DNA from: Lacrimispora indolis DSM 755
GTDB taxonomy: Bacteria > Bacillota > Clostridia > Lachnospirales > Lachnospiraceae
DNA length: 64,000 nt
Direction: 5' to 3'
Assembly: GCF_000526995.1 (NCBI RefSeq)
Contig: NZ_AZUI01000001.1
Span: 3,576,001 to 3,640,000, forward strand
The notes below the pieces were generated by a model that worked only from the letters and a program-made list of their open reading frames with translations, ran no database searches and was not told the origin of the DNA. Each line of letters starts with the position of its first letter. Position 1 is the first letter of the stretch. The translations under genes were made by a program, and so were the position numbers. Shown in pieces: positions 44,972 through 53,812 of the stretch.

Positions 44972-46218
44972 AGGAGATCCCAACAAAGGCAGCAGATGTG
45001 GTGATTATAGGCGGAGGGCCTGCAGGACTTGCGGCAGCAGCGGAACTTTACCATAAGGGAATCCGGAATTTGGTGATCCTTGAGAGGGAAAAGCAGCTGG
45101 GAGGCATCCTGCGCCAATGCATTCACGACGGATTTGGCCTGACCCGCTTTCAGACCGCCTTAAGCGGGCCTGAATATGCCCAGCGTTTCATAGATGCCAT
45201 AGAGGAGTTACATATTCCTTACATAACCGACACAACGGTGTTGGAAGTGACCCGTGACAGGCTGGTGACGGCAGCTTCCAGGGAAGGCATGATGCAATGG
45301 AAGGCAAAGGCGGTGATTCTGACCATGGGATGCCGGGAACGCACAAGAGGAGCCATCGGAATTCCGGGAGAACGGCCTGCAGGCGTATTTACGGCAGGGG
45401 CTGCCCAGGCTTATATGAATCTTTTTAATACCATGCCGGCCAGGGAAGCGGTAATTCTGGGGTCTGGCGATATCGGCATGATCATGGCCCGGCGCCTTAC
45501 CCTGGAGGGAGCCCATGTGAAGGCAGTATTTGAGATTCAGCCTTACCCCAGCGGACTGCCCCGAAATATTGAACAGTGCCTAAACGATTACGGCATTCCT
45601 TTGTATTTAAGTCATGGCATAACCGCAATTCATGGAAATACCAGGCTTACGGGGGTCACTGCTTCCCAGGTGGATGAGAATTTTATGCCCATTCCTGGTA
45701 CGGAAAAGGAATACCAGTGTGATACGCTGATTCTTTCCGTAGGCCTGATTCCGGAAAATGAGCTGTCCTTAGATGCGGGAGTCATCCTGGATGAACGGAC
45801 CAGAGGGGCCTGTGTAGACGAATATTTCCAGACGAGGGCAGACGGGATATTTTCAGCCGGAAACGTTCTTCATGTACACGATCTGGTTGATTTTGTATCT
45901 TTGGAGGCGGAGAGCCTGGCTGATTCGGTGGCCGAATACATAAAAAAAGGCAGCCTCAATCCGGCTGTCATCCCTGTGAAAACGGATTGCAATATCGCGT
46001 ATACGGTGCCTCAGCGGATCAGCGGGACAAGAGAATTTATCCTGTCCTTAAGGGTAAAAAAACCGATGAAGGACTGCCGCATCGTTGTGCGCCAGGCAGG
46101 AAAGGAAGTGGCCGTAAAAAAGATGAAAAAAGCCATTCCTGCGGAAATGATCCGCTTTGGCATTTCTCATGAAAAGCTGGTATCCGGTTCAGAGTTGGAG
46201 GTGTGTGTGGAATGCTGA
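44956..46218 (+). CDS. NAD(P)/FAD-dependent oxidoreductase (GlpB-like partner)
   Basis: A 420-residue flavoprotein with an FAD motif IIGGGPAGLAAAAEL at residue 17 and an internal NAD motif ILGSGDIGMIMARRL near 173. It passes electrons from the FAD dehydrogenase upstream to a further acceptor. In Clostridia this gene always goes with the GlpA-like and DUF1667 genes. The last 60 residues carry several Lys-rich segments without a known domain. It overlaps both neighbours, by 16 and 7 nt. Confidence 0.85.
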   Translation: MEGKLKEIPTKAADVVIIGGGPAGLAAAAELYHKGIRNLVILEREKQLGGILRQCIHDGFGLTRFQTALSGPEYAQRFIDAIEELHIPYITDTTVLEVTRDRLVTAASREGMMQWKAKAVILTMGCRERTRGAIGIPGERPAGVFTAGAAQAYMNLFNTMPAREAVILGSGDIGMIMARRLTLEGAHVKAVFEIQPYPSGLPRNIEQCLNDYGIPLYLSHGITAIHGNTRLTGVTASQVDENFMPIPGTEKEYQCDTLILSVGLIPENELSLDAGVILDERTRGACVDEYFQTRADGIFSAGNVLHVHDLVDFVSLEAESLADSVAEYIKKGSLNPAVIPVKTDCNIAYTVPQRISGTREFILSLRVKKPMKDCRIVVRQAGKEVAVKKMKKAIPAEMIRFGISHEKLVSGSELEVCVEC

Positions 46219-46601
46219 AGGAATTTACCTGTATTATCTGCCCCAATGGATGTGAAATAACCGCGGACATAGAAATAAACGAAGGCAAAAACATTCTGAT
46301 ACGGTCTATGGACGGCGCTCTTTGTCCCAGGGGGGAAACTTATGTAAGGCAGGAACTGACCGATCCCCGGCGTAATATTGCAACTTCAGTTCTTGTAAAA
46401 GGAGGTATTCTGCCCTTAGCCAGTGTGCGCCTGACAAAACCCATCCCCAAAGGCAGGATTTTTGATGCCATGGAAGAGATAAAAAGGTGCAGTCTGACTG
46501 CGCCTGTAACAGCCGGAACGGTTGTGGTGAAAAATATTCTTGGGTATGATGCAGATGTGATTGTGACAAAATCCGTGCCGGCCGGCGAACTGCCGGAATG
46601 A
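46212..46601 (+). CDS. DUF1667 cysteine-motif protein
   Basis: A 129-residue protein with CIICPNGC at the N-terminus and a further Cys in ALCPRG, a likely metal or iron-sulfur site. It is the usual third member of the GlpA/GlpB-like operon, perhaps the membrane or electron-transfer partner. ATG 46212 lies 10 nt after GGAGG. An in-frame GTG at 46203 is less likely. Family membership is sure; molecular function is unknown. Confidence 0.85.
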   Translation: MLKEFTCIICPNGCEITADIEINEGKNILIRSMDGALCPRGETYVRQELTDPRRNIATSVLVKGGILPLASVRLTKPIPKGRIFDAMEEIKRCSLTAPVTAGTVVVKNILGYDADVIVTKSVPAGELPE

Positions 46602-46623
46602 ATGGAAACCGGATGGCATGGTG

Positions 46624-46656
46624 GCAGCCGTAAAACAAATTCTGTCTTACGGCTGC
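46624..46656. terminator. Stem-loop between convergent genes
   Basis: A perfect 10-bp stem GCAGCCGTAA/TTACGGCTGC with a 13-nt loop lies between the DUF1667 gene and the minus-strand regulator. T-tracts are weak on both sides, so terminator strength is uncertain. Confidence 0.55.
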
Positions 46657-46683
46657 TTGTGATACAAAAATGGTATGGATCTG

Positions 46684-47370
46684 CTAAATGAAATAGTCAG
46701 GAAATTGTTTCTTCAGCATAGGCTGATCTGCCAGTGCTGTGGATATATGGCGGACCATGGCCTGGGAAGCCCTCTTTTTATCCCCTTCCTCAATGGCTTT
46801 GCAGATGGCGGTATGATCATTGATGACACGGTCCGATACATTGATCTGGTAACTCAGTTTTCTTTGACGGTCAAAGTGAGGCATAATGGTCTGCATGGTA
46901 TCATAGATAAAGTTCATTCCGCACATATCATAAAATTCTTTGTGGAAAGCAATATCAAGAGCCAGAAATTTCTCGAAATTTTCTCTTGGTCCATTGGATG
47001 CATAATCCTTTTGGAGGGTTATATAGTCATATAAATTGTCCAGGTGCTCCTGGGTAATAAAATCGCAGCTCATTTCTGCCAGCGGTCCCTCTATCATCCT
47101 TCTCATGGTGCATACCTGTTCTACAATATTACAATCGATCAGAGAAATAAAAATCCCCTTTTGAGGGTAGCTTTCGATCAGATGGCCGTTGGTCAATGAA
47201 AGAATGGCTTCTCTTACCGGAGTACGGCTGATGTTTAATTCCTTTGAAATCTCGATGTCAGAGATTTTTTGTCCTGGTGCAAATTCCAGGTTGATGATCT
47301 GGTCCAGAAGAAACCGCAGGGCAAATTCACGAGCGGATTCTCCCGGGTTTTGAGTGAAGTTTTTTGTCAT
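46684..47370 (-). CDS. GntR family regulator with FCD domain, divergent from Liv-type operon
   Basis: A 228-residue regulator: winged helix (about 20-85, ISKELNISRTPVREAILSLTNGHLIE) and FCD domain with His residues for a metal (DIAFHKEFYDMCG). AAAGGAG precedes the ATG. It faces the importer operon across 389 bp that hold two AGTATACT palindromes, each over a -10 element, which suggests that it represses both itself and the importer. Confidence 0.88.
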   Translation of the reverse strand: MTKNFTQNPGESAREFALRFLLDQIINLEFAPGQKISDIEISKELNISRTPVREAILSLTNGHLIESYPQKGIFISLIDCNIVEQVCTMRRMIEGPLAEMSCDFITQEHLDNLYDYITLQKDYASNGPRENFEKFLALDIAFHKEFYDMCGMNFIYDTMQTIMPHFDRQRKLSYQINVSDRVINDHTAICKAIEEGDKKRASQAMVRHISTALADQPMLKKQFPDYFI

Positions 47371-47477
47371 TTAAGTGCTCCTTTGCATTGTGGCAATGTC
47401 TCGGAAAATCTCTAAATATGAGTGCTATAAACACAAGATGAATATATTACTTGAAAAGAAAATACAACAACGGATAT

Positions 47478-47485
47478 AGTATACT
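47478..47485. promoter_or_regulatory. AGTATACT palindrome, candidate operator 1
   Basis: An exact 8-bp palindrome. On the minus strand it contains TATACT, which can serve as -10 of the regulator gene. Confidence 0.4.
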
Positions 47486-47643
47486 GTATAGTTAATGGTT
47501 TTACCATAGATGAAAATAATAAATATAAATAAAAAAATAGATGATAATTACGTAAAAAATAGATACTATGGTTGATGTGTATAAAATGTAAATAGTTACA
47601 ATAGACAAAATATACAAAGTTTTTGTTAAAAAATTATTTATTA

Positions 47644-47673
47644 TTGCTTTTTAGATATGAGAGTAGTATACTG
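47644..47673 (+). promoter_or_regulatory. Promoter of the Liv-type operon with operator copy 2
   Basis: TTGCTT and TATACT with 17 bp between. The -10 lies within a second AGTATACT palindrome (47665-47672). Confidence 0.5.
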
Positions 47674-47759
47674 ATGCAAATAAAATATATTACATACTGA
47701 TTAATATATTTTAGATCACATTCAAATGAAATAAAAATGTGTAAGAGGAGGATTACAAG

Positions 47760-48971
47760 ATGAGAAGGATGAAAAAAGTTTTATGCATGGCAATGGCGGT
47801 CGGTATGACTGTCTCATCCCTGGCTGCCTGCGGCAGCAGTCCGTCAGGAACCACGAAGGCAGCGGCGGCAGGAGAAACTCAGGCAGGGGCTAAATCCACT
47901 GCCACCGGAACTCCGATCAAGGTTGGAGTATCCAATATGGTAACAGGCCCTATGGCGGCAGGCGGGCTTCGCATGAAGCAGGCCGTAACCATGGCATTTG
48001 AAGAAATAAATGCAAAAGGAGGAGTGCTGGGCGGCAGGCCTTTGGAAATGGTTTTGGTTGATGACACAGGAACCCCCACAGGTGCAGTGAATGCGGTCAA
48101 TAAGATTCTTGGAGAGAATGTTTCGGTTTCCATTGGCCCCCATACTTCCCCTATGGCATCAGCAACCCAGGAATTGTACCGGAAGGCAGGAGTTCCATTC
48201 ATCAGCGCGGCAACCTCTCCAAAGCTTCTGGACGCACAGAATCCATACTTTTTCCGCATATCCGTTTCCGATGGATCGGTTGGACCGGCTATGGTGGAGT
48301 TTGCCAGGGAACAATTCAGCGCCAAAAAGATAGGAGCGCTCTATGATACGGATGATTACGGTGTGGCAGCTGATAATGCCACAAAGCAGTATTGCGAAAC
48401 AAATGGAATTGAGTATTATTCCGAAGGCTTTACATCAGGGGATAAGGACTTGACTTCACAGCTTTCCAAGATCAAGGGCTGGGGACCGGATGTGATTTTT
48501 GACTTTTCCCACGATGCGGAAGCGGCTTTGGTCGTGCGCCAGCTGGACGAGCTGGGCATGGGAGAACTGCCTCACGTTGGCCCAAATGCCCTGGCACAGT
48601 CCCAGACTTATGACTTATGCGACGCAAAACAGTTGGAAGGGACTTATGCTTCCACTGATTTCTATGCAGACCAGACCAATGAGACCATGAAGAAATTTCT
48701 GGATGATTTTAAGGCCCGCTGGGGAGCTGATGTGGAACGTTATGCAGCCATGTATTATACTGCAGCCTACTTAACGGCCGATGCCATTGAACGGGCCGGC
48801 TCCGATAAACCGGAGGATATCCGCAAGGCTCTTTCCGAAACAAAGGATTTTAATGCTGTATTCGGCAAGCTTAACTGCTCTGGGCAGGGGGAGATGAATA
48901 CCAACCTTTATATTCTGGAGTTTGACGGGGAAAAGAATATGTCTGTATCCAAGCAGGTGTCTTTAAACTGA
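47760..48971 (+). CDS. Liv-type ABC importer substrate-binding lipoprotein
   Basis: A 403-residue extracellular binding protein with signal peptide and lipobox LAAC (Cys24), then a LivJ/LivK-like fold (IKVGVSNMVTGPMAAGGLRMKQA; VLVDDTGTP; GPHTSPM; SAATSPKL). AGGAGG lies 7 nt before the ATG. It serves the LivHMGF genes downstream. The family binds amino acids, but many members bind other small acids; the FadR-type regulator and the zinc dehydrogenase in the operon suggest a different ligand here. Confidence 0.88.
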   Translation: MRRMKKVLCMAMAVGMTVSSLAACGSSPSGTTKAAAAGETQAGAKSTATGTPIKVGVSNMVTGPMAAGGLRMKQAVTMAFEEINAKGGVLGGRPLEMVLVDDTGTPTGAVNAVNKILGENVSVSIGPHTSPMASATQELYRKAGVPFISAATSPKLLDAQNPYFFRISVSDGSVGPAMVEFAREQFSAKKIGALYDTDDYGVAADNATKQYCETNGIEYYSEGFTSGDKDLTSQLSKIKGWGPDVIFDFSHDAEAALVVRQLDELGMGELPHVGPNALAQSQTYDLCDAKQLEGTYASTDFYADQTNETMKKFLDDFKARWGADVERYAAMYYTAAYLTADAIERAGSDKPEDIRKALSETKDFNAVFGKLNCSGQGEMNTNLYILEFDGEKNMSVSKQVSLN

Positions 48972-48991
48972 TATAGAAAGAGAATGAACGG

Positions 48992-49018
48992 CACCCGGCT
49001 GCTTTTAGCTGCCGGGTG
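48992..49018 (+). other. Intercistronic stem-loop after binding-protein gene
   Basis: A perfect 8-bp GC-rich stem CACCCGGC/GCCGGGTG with no T-tract. Such hairpins often protect the 3' end of binding-protein mRNA. Confidence 0.5.
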
Positions 49019-49041
49019 TATATGATGAGGAGGCATTACAT

Positions 49042-49908
49042 ATGCAAGTATTTGTACAGCTGCTCATTACCGGAGTTGCTATGGGTTTTATCTATGCTCT
49101 GGTAGGTATTGAGTACACTCTTATCTGGAATGCAACAGGACTGTTGAATTTCAGCCATGATAAGTTTATCCTGTTTGGAGCTTATATGTTTGCCGGTACC
49201 TATGTGCTGGGTCTTGGGTTTCCGCCGGTATTGGCGATTCTTTTTACTGTCCTTACCATGTTTTTGCTTGGTATTGTCAGCGCATTTGTAATTTTCAATC
49301 CCCTAAGCAGGCTTTCCACCAATTTATTTGCTGTAATCGGAACCGTGATTCTTGGCAGGATCATGATCGAGTCGGTCCGCCTGATCTGGGGCCCTCTTCC
49401 CTTTACCCTGGACAATTTTTTAAGAGGATCCATTCACTTTGGTTCCGTGGTTGTCTCAAAATCCCATCTGGTGATTATTGTGGTCTGTTCCCTGATTACC
49501 GCCAGTTTGCAGGTTTTCTTTAAAGCGACCAAAACCGGAAAAGCCATGCGCTGTGTATCGGAAAATAAGACGGCGGCCTCCTTAATGGGGATCAATGTGC
49601 CCATGAACATCGCCTTTACCGTTGGTTTATCAGCAATTATCTGTGCCACCATCGGAATTCTGGTAATTCCCATATTCAATGTGGAGCTGCAGATGTCCTC
49701 CATGATCGGCTTAAAAGGATTTGCCTCCGGCGTCATCGGCGGTTTTGGTTACCTTCCCGGAGCCATTGCAGGCGGTATTCTTCTGGGTGTGGTCGAAATT
49801 TTTGGAAGCATGCTGATTCCGTCTGTTTATAAAGACTGCCTGTCATTTGTACTGTTGATTATATTCCTGCTGATTAAACCATCAGGGATCCTGGGAAATA
49901 AACGTTAA
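49042..49908 (+). CDS. livH: Liv-type ABC permease LivH
   Basis: A 288-residue inner-membrane permease of the branched-chain amino acid transporter family. Family marks: AMGFIYALVGIEYTLIWNATGLLNFSHDKF in the first helices and GLKGFASGVIGGFGYLPGAIAGGILLG near the end. AGGAGG precedes the ATG. It pairs with LivM encoded 11 nt downstream. Confidence 0.92.
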   Translation: MQVFVQLLITGVAMGFIYALVGIEYTLIWNATGLLNFSHDKFILFGAYMFAGTYVLGLGFPPVLAILFTVLTMFLLGIVSAFVIFNPLSRLSTNLFAVIGTVILGRIMIESVRLIWGPLPFTLDNFLRGSIHFGSVVVSKSHLVIIVVCSLITASLQVFFKATKTGKAMRCVSENKTAASLMGINVPMNIAFTVGLSAIICATIGILVIPIFNVELQMSSMIGLKGFASGVIGGFGYLPGAIAGGILLGVVEIFGSMLIPSVYKDCLSFVLLIIFLLIKPSGILGNKR

Positions 49909-49919
49909 GGAGGAACGCT

Positions 49920-50891
49920 ATGAAAATCAATAAATCGGCATCATTGATTGCAGTGGCTGCAATTGTTCTGGCGGCAGTTCTGCCCATGTTTATTTCCAAT
50001 AACTATCATCTGAATCTGATGATCCAGGTGCTGATCAATATCATCATCGTTGTGGGCCTTAATTTCATAACCGGTCTTACCGGTCAGATGAATCTGGGAA
50101 CAGCCGGTATCTTCTCCATGGGAGCATATACGTCTTCCCTGCTGGCTACGAGGCTTGGGATCAATCCATGGATCTGCCTGACAGCGGCCATCGGCATGGG
50201 AGTTTTAATCGGAATGGGTCTGGGCTATCCTTCCTTAAGGGTGTCCGGAGTATACTTAGCCCTTACTACCATTGGCTTTTCGGAAATCGTCCGCATCCTG
50301 ATGACCAATTTAACAGGTCTGACCGGAGGCGCATTGGGGGTAACGGGAATTCCGGCCTTTTCCATCCTGGGACACAAATTTCAGACAAATAAAGAGATTT
50401 ATTATCTCTACCTCATCATAGCAGTGATTCTTATCTTCAACGCATACAGGATCGTCAATTCCAAATGGGGACGCGCGTTCCTGGCAGTTAAGGATAATCC
50501 TGATGCTGTGGAAGCAGGAGGCGTCAACATTGCGTCCATTAAAATCCTGGCATTTACTCTTGCTGCCATCTACGCCACTGTTGCGGGCAGTCTTTATGCC
50601 CACTACATTGGATTCATCAATCCAAGTGCATATAACCTGGAATATTCTATCAACTACGTTGTCATGCTGGTCATCGGAGGAATCGGTTCTGTGCCGGGCA
50701 ATGTTCTGGGTGCAATCCTGGTGACTCTTGTACCGGAATTTTTAAGATTCATGGAAAATTACTACTGGCTGGTATTTTCCATCATCACGCTGCTGTTTGT
50801 CATCTTTATGCCAAATGGAATCGTTTCGTTATTCAGAGGAAAGAAGAGAACGGAAAGAGCAGGGAAAGGAGAGCGGGTAAATGGCAGATAA
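49920..50891 (+). CDS. livM: Liv-type ABC permease LivM
   Basis: A 323-residue permease with the family motifs GLTGQMNLGTAGIFSMGAY and NYVVMLVIGGIGSVPGNVLGA. The C-terminal tail is basic (RGKKRTERAGKGERVNGR) and cytosolic. It overlaps the ATPase gene by 11 nt. Confidence 0.92.
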   Translation: MKINKSASLIAVAAIVLAAVLPMFISNNYHLNLMIQVLINIIIVVGLNFITGLTGQMNLGTAGIFSMGAYTSSLLATRLGINPWICLTAAIGMGVLIGMGLGYPSLRVSGVYLALTTIGFSEIVRILMTNLTGLTGGALGVTGIPAFSILGHKFQTNKEIYYLYLIIAVILIFNAYRIVNSKWGRAFLAVKDNPDAVEAGGVNIASIKILAFTLAAIYATVAGSLYAHYIGFINPSAYNLEYSINYVVMLVIGGIGSVPGNVLGAILVTLVPEFLRFMENYYWLVFSIITLLFVIFMPNGIVSLFRGKKRTERAGKGERVNGR

Positions 50892-51696
50892 GAGAGAAGG
50901 AAAATCCATTTTAACTCTGAATCATGTAACAAAGCGCTTTTCCGGACTGGTTGCGGTAAATGATCTGACTCTGGATATGAAGGAACGTACCATTCATGCT
51001 TTGATCGGTCCAAATGGAGCAGGAAAGTCAACAGCCATAAATATGATAACCGGTCTTCTTCCCTTAACAGAGGGGGAAATCTACCATGAGGAAACGAAGA
51101 TAAGCGGCATGAGCGCCCATCAGATTGCCCGGACCAGCTGCAGCCGGACGTTCCAGAATTTAAAATTATACCGTTCCATGACTGTGAAGGAAAACCTGAT
51201 GATGGGAAATATGACAGACCAAAAGCAAGGTTTTATTCCCTTTCTGTTTGACATTAAGGGAGCTTACAGGGAAGAAAAGCTCATGAGCGAAAAGGCGGAT
51301 CAGATCCTGGAGTTTATTGGATTAAAGGATCTGGCAAAAGAATATCCGTCCAATATGCCTTATGGAAAGCAGAAGCTTACAGAGCTTGCCAGATCTCTTA
51401 TGTCGGACCCGAAACTGCTGTTTCTGGATGAACCTGCCGCAGGATTAAATCCTTCCGAGCGTGTGGAGTTTGTGAATATCATGCTGAAGGTGTTTGATTC
51501 CGGCATTGATATTTTTCTCATCGAGCATAATATGGATGTGATCATGAACATCAGCAACTACATAACTGTCATTAACTTTGGAGCTAAGATTGCCGAAGGC
51601 ACACCGGAAGAAATACAGCAGGATCCGGTGGTAATAAAGGCATATTTAGGCGACCGGTATAAACAGAATATGGCAAGGGGGGCCGGGAATGCTTAA
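50881..51696 (+). CDS. livG: Liv-type ABC ATPase LivG
   Basis: A 271-residue ATPase. Walker A GPNGAGKST, a Walker B LLFLDEPAAGL and the switch His in LIEHNMD are present; the signature position reads MPYGKQKLTELARSL, a common LivG variant of LSGGQ. It overlaps the preceding and following genes, so translation is coupled. Confidence 0.93.
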   Translation: MADKREGKSILTLNHVTKRFSGLVAVNDLTLDMKERTIHALIGPNGAGKSTAINMITGLLPLTEGEIYHEETKISGMSAHQIARTSCSRTFQNLKLYRSMTVKENLMMGNMTDQKQGFIPFLFDIKGAYREEKLMSEKADQILEFIGLKDLAKEYPSNMPYGKQKLTELARSLMSDPKLLFLDEPAAGLNPSERVEFVNIMLKVFDSGIDIFLIEHNMDVIMNISNYITVINFGAKIAEGTPEEIQQDPVVIKAYLGDRYKQNMARGAGNA

Positions 51697-52399
51697 GGTA
51701 AATGGGATCGACGTATATTATGGCAAGGTACAGGCTCTGTTTGACGTATCCATTGAGGTTGGAGATAAGGAAATCGTATCCATCATCGGAGCCAACGGGG
51801 CGGGAAAGACTACTCTTATGAAGTCCATTATGGGAATCAATAAGCCGAGAAACGGCACCATTGAATACAATGGCCAGGTCATAAGCGGTCTCCCTACCCA
51901 TAAGGTGGTTAATAAAAAAATCGTCTATGTACCGGAGGGCCGGGAAATTTTCCCCAATATGACGGTTCAGGAGAATCTGGAAATGGGTGCCTATTCCAAA
52001 AAAATGTCAAAGGCGGAAATGGAACGGCATCTGGAAGAACAGTACGATATCTTTCCAAGGTTAAAGGAACGGGCAAAGCAGAAAGCAGGTTCCCTGTCAG
52101 GAGGCGAACAGCAGATGCTGGCCATTGCAAGAGGGCTTATGTCTGATCCAGAGCTTTTGATGTTGGATGAGCCCAGTCTTGGCCTTGCACCGGTAATTGT
52201 TGATGATATGTTTGACGTTATTGTCCGCGTGAATAAGGTGAGAAACATACCCATTGTAATTGTAGAACAGAATGCATTTATGGCTATGTCCATATCCGAC
52301 AGAACCTATGTCCTGGAGGTGGGAAACCTGGTTGCCGGAGGAGAAAGTAAAATGCTGATGGATTCTGATGAAATCAAAAAAGCCTATCTGGGAGGCTGA
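51689..52399 (+). CDS. livF: Liv-type ABC ATPase LivF
   Basis: A 236-residue second ATPase with Walker A GANGAGKTT, signature LSGGEQQMLAIARGL and Walker B LLMLDEPSLGLAP. It is followed after 42 nt by a zinc dehydrogenase gene in the same direction. Confidence 0.93.
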   Translation: MLKVNGIDVYYGKVQALFDVSIEVGDKEIVSIIGANGAGKTTLMKSIMGINKPRNGTIEYNGQVISGLPTHKVVNKKIVYVPEGREIFPNMTVQENLEMGAYSKKMSKAEMERHLEEQYDIFPRLKERAKQKAGSLSGGEQQMLAIARGLMSDPELLMLDEPSLGLAPVIVDDMFDVIVRVNKVRNIPIVIVEQNAFMAMSISDRTYVLEVGNLVAGGESKMLMDSDEIKKAYLGG

Positions 52400-52441
52400 T
52401 AACTGGCTGCTGCCGGCATAAGCTATGGAGGTAAAAGAAAC

Positions 52442-53458
52442 ATGCGTGCGATCTATTTAAAAGAACCATGGAACGTTTCATGTATTGATATTGAAAAACC
52501 GGAACCAAAGGAAGGGCAGGCTCTGATTAAAGTGCGGTCTGCCGGTATTTGCGGAAGTGATATAGGAGCTTTCCGGGGAACCAATCCGCTGGTATCCTAT
52601 CCAAGGATTATCGGCCATGAGGTGGTGGGGGAAGTCGTATCCATTCCATCGGAGAACAAGAGAGGAATCAAGGCAGGAGACCATGTAATTGTGGATCCCT
52701 ATCTTTTTTGCGGAAACTGCTACCCCTGTTCCATCGGGCGCACCAACTGCTGTACCGGTTTAAAGGTTCTCGGCGTCCATGTGGAGGGAGGAATGTCCGA
52801 TTATATGGTACATCCCGCAGATATGCTGTGGAAGCTTCCGGAGGATATGCCATGGGACATCGCACCCATGGCGGAGCCTCTGACCATTGCCCTTCACGGC
52901 ATTCACAGGGGCGGATTAAAAAAAGGAGAACATGCGGCTGTGATAGGGGCAGGTCCCATAGGTCTTCTGGCAGCCATGTCGGCTCTTGCTTATGGAGCTG
53001 AGCCTATTGTCATTGACGTTGTGGAGGAGCGCCTTTCTTTTGCAAGGAGTCTGGGAGTAAAGTATACCATTCACTCAGCAGAAGAGAGCCTGACAGAGAG
53101 AGTGGAGGAATTTACAAAAGGGCGCATGGCAGAGCTTGTCATGGAGTGCTCCGGCGCGAATCCGGCAGTTCGTTCTGCCCTGGATATTGCGGCAAATGCA
53201 GGCCGTGTTACCCTTACGGGCTGGCCGAAAAAGGAGACTCCTCTTCCCACCGATCTGATCACAAGAAAGGAAATTGATATCCGGGGAGCCCGCACCAGTG
53301 CCAATGAGTTTGAAGAAGCCATTGAGCTGATCCACAGGGGCAGGGTGGATGTGAGAAAGATACTGACCAGGACTGTTTCAATGGAAGAAGCTCCGGCAAT
53401 GATCGCTGATATTGAAAGGAATTCCGGAAATTACATGAAGGTAAATGTAATACTGTAG
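52442..53458 (+). CDS. Zinc-dependent alcohol dehydrogenase (MDR family)
   Basis: A 338-residue medium-chain dehydrogenase, of the sorbitol/threonine/L-gulonate 5-dehydrogenase type. Catalytic zinc ligands are in GICGSDIG (Cys) and GHEVVGEV (His, Glu); structural zinc is held by CGNCYPCSIGRTNCC; the NAD fold is VIGAGPIGLLA. GGAGG precedes the ATG. Its place at the end of a Liv-type importer operon suggests that it oxidises the imported compound. Substrate not readable. Confidence 0.88.
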   Translation: MRAIYLKEPWNVSCIDIEKPEPKEGQALIKVRSAGICGSDIGAFRGTNPLVSYPRIIGHEVVGEVVSIPSENKRGIKAGDHVIVDPYLFCGNCYPCSIGRTNCCTGLKVLGVHVEGGMSDYMVHPADMLWKLPEDMPWDIAPMAEPLTIALHGIHRGGLKKGEHAAVIGAGPIGLLAAMSALAYGAEPIVIDVVEERLSFARSLGVKYTIHSAEESLTERVEEFTKGRMAELVMECSGANPAVRSALDIAANAGRVTLTGWPKKETPLPTDLITRKEIDIRGARTSANEFEEAIELIHRGRVDVRKILTRTVSMEEAPAMIADIERNSGNYMKVNVIL

Positions 53459-53504
53459 CAAATGGCCGTGAAAGATGGTTATAAAGAATTATGATAAATG
53501 ATTG

Positions 53505-53533
53505 TTGACAAATGTATCATTAGAACGTATAAT
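53505..53533 (+). promoter_or_regulatory. Consensus promoter of the riboswitch-ATPase unit
   Basis: Perfect TTGACA and TATAAT with a 17-bp spacer. Confidence 0.9.
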
Positions 53534-53581
53534 TGTCTGGATCGAAGACATAAAGTCACTGATTTATAATTGAATATGCTT

Positions 53582-53678
53582 CATTAAAAGGGAGTAGTTT
53601 TAATGCATCATCAACATCCTGACTGCCAGAGGGCAGCCTGGTGGTGCATGCCAGACAATGGTTACCAGACTTTTAATG
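53582..53678 (+). ncRNA. yybP-ykoY (Mn2+) riboswitch, probable
   Basis: A leader of about 97 nt. P1 is CATTAAAAG (53582-53590) paired with CTTTTAATG (53670-53678). The 5' P1 strand runs straight into GGAGTAG, the hallmark of the yybP-ykoY L1 loop, and the 3' strand is preceded by CCAGA as in the family. Between them is a long arm, ATGCATCATCA/TGGTGGTGCAT, closed by CTGCC/GGGCAG. The gene downstream is a P-type cation ATPase, a known target of this class. Confidence 0.75.
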
Positions 53679-53738
53679 TATTTATTCTGAACATTTGATA
53701 TTGTCCAGAATAAATGCATTGAAAGTCTTTTTCTTTTC
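53667..53738 (+). terminator. Riboswitch-controlled terminator
   Basis: A 23-bp stem, AGACTTTTAATG.. to ..CATTGAAAGTCT with two wobbles, followed by TTTTTCTTTT. Its 5' arm contains the 3' strand of riboswitch P1, so P1 and terminator exclude each other: ligand binding should allow read-through (ON switch). Confidence 0.85.
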
Positions 53739-53812
53739 CCTTTTAGGGCAATAATAAATCAAGCGGTCATAACAGTACTTGTTGATGCAGGCTGTCCCAT
53801 TGGGATGGCAGA

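Larger units (their letters stand above)
47371..47759. other. Divergent control region
   Basis: 389 bp, very AT-rich, without a gene. It contains the promoter and candidate operators listed separately, and an ATGGT-TTT-ACCAT inverted repeat at 47495-47507 that resembles FadR-type sites (TGGT..ACCA). Confidence 0.6.

Noticed and set aside
46675..47034. 119-codon plus-strand frame opposite the GntR gene
   Set aside because: Antisense shadow of a well-supported regulator gene.
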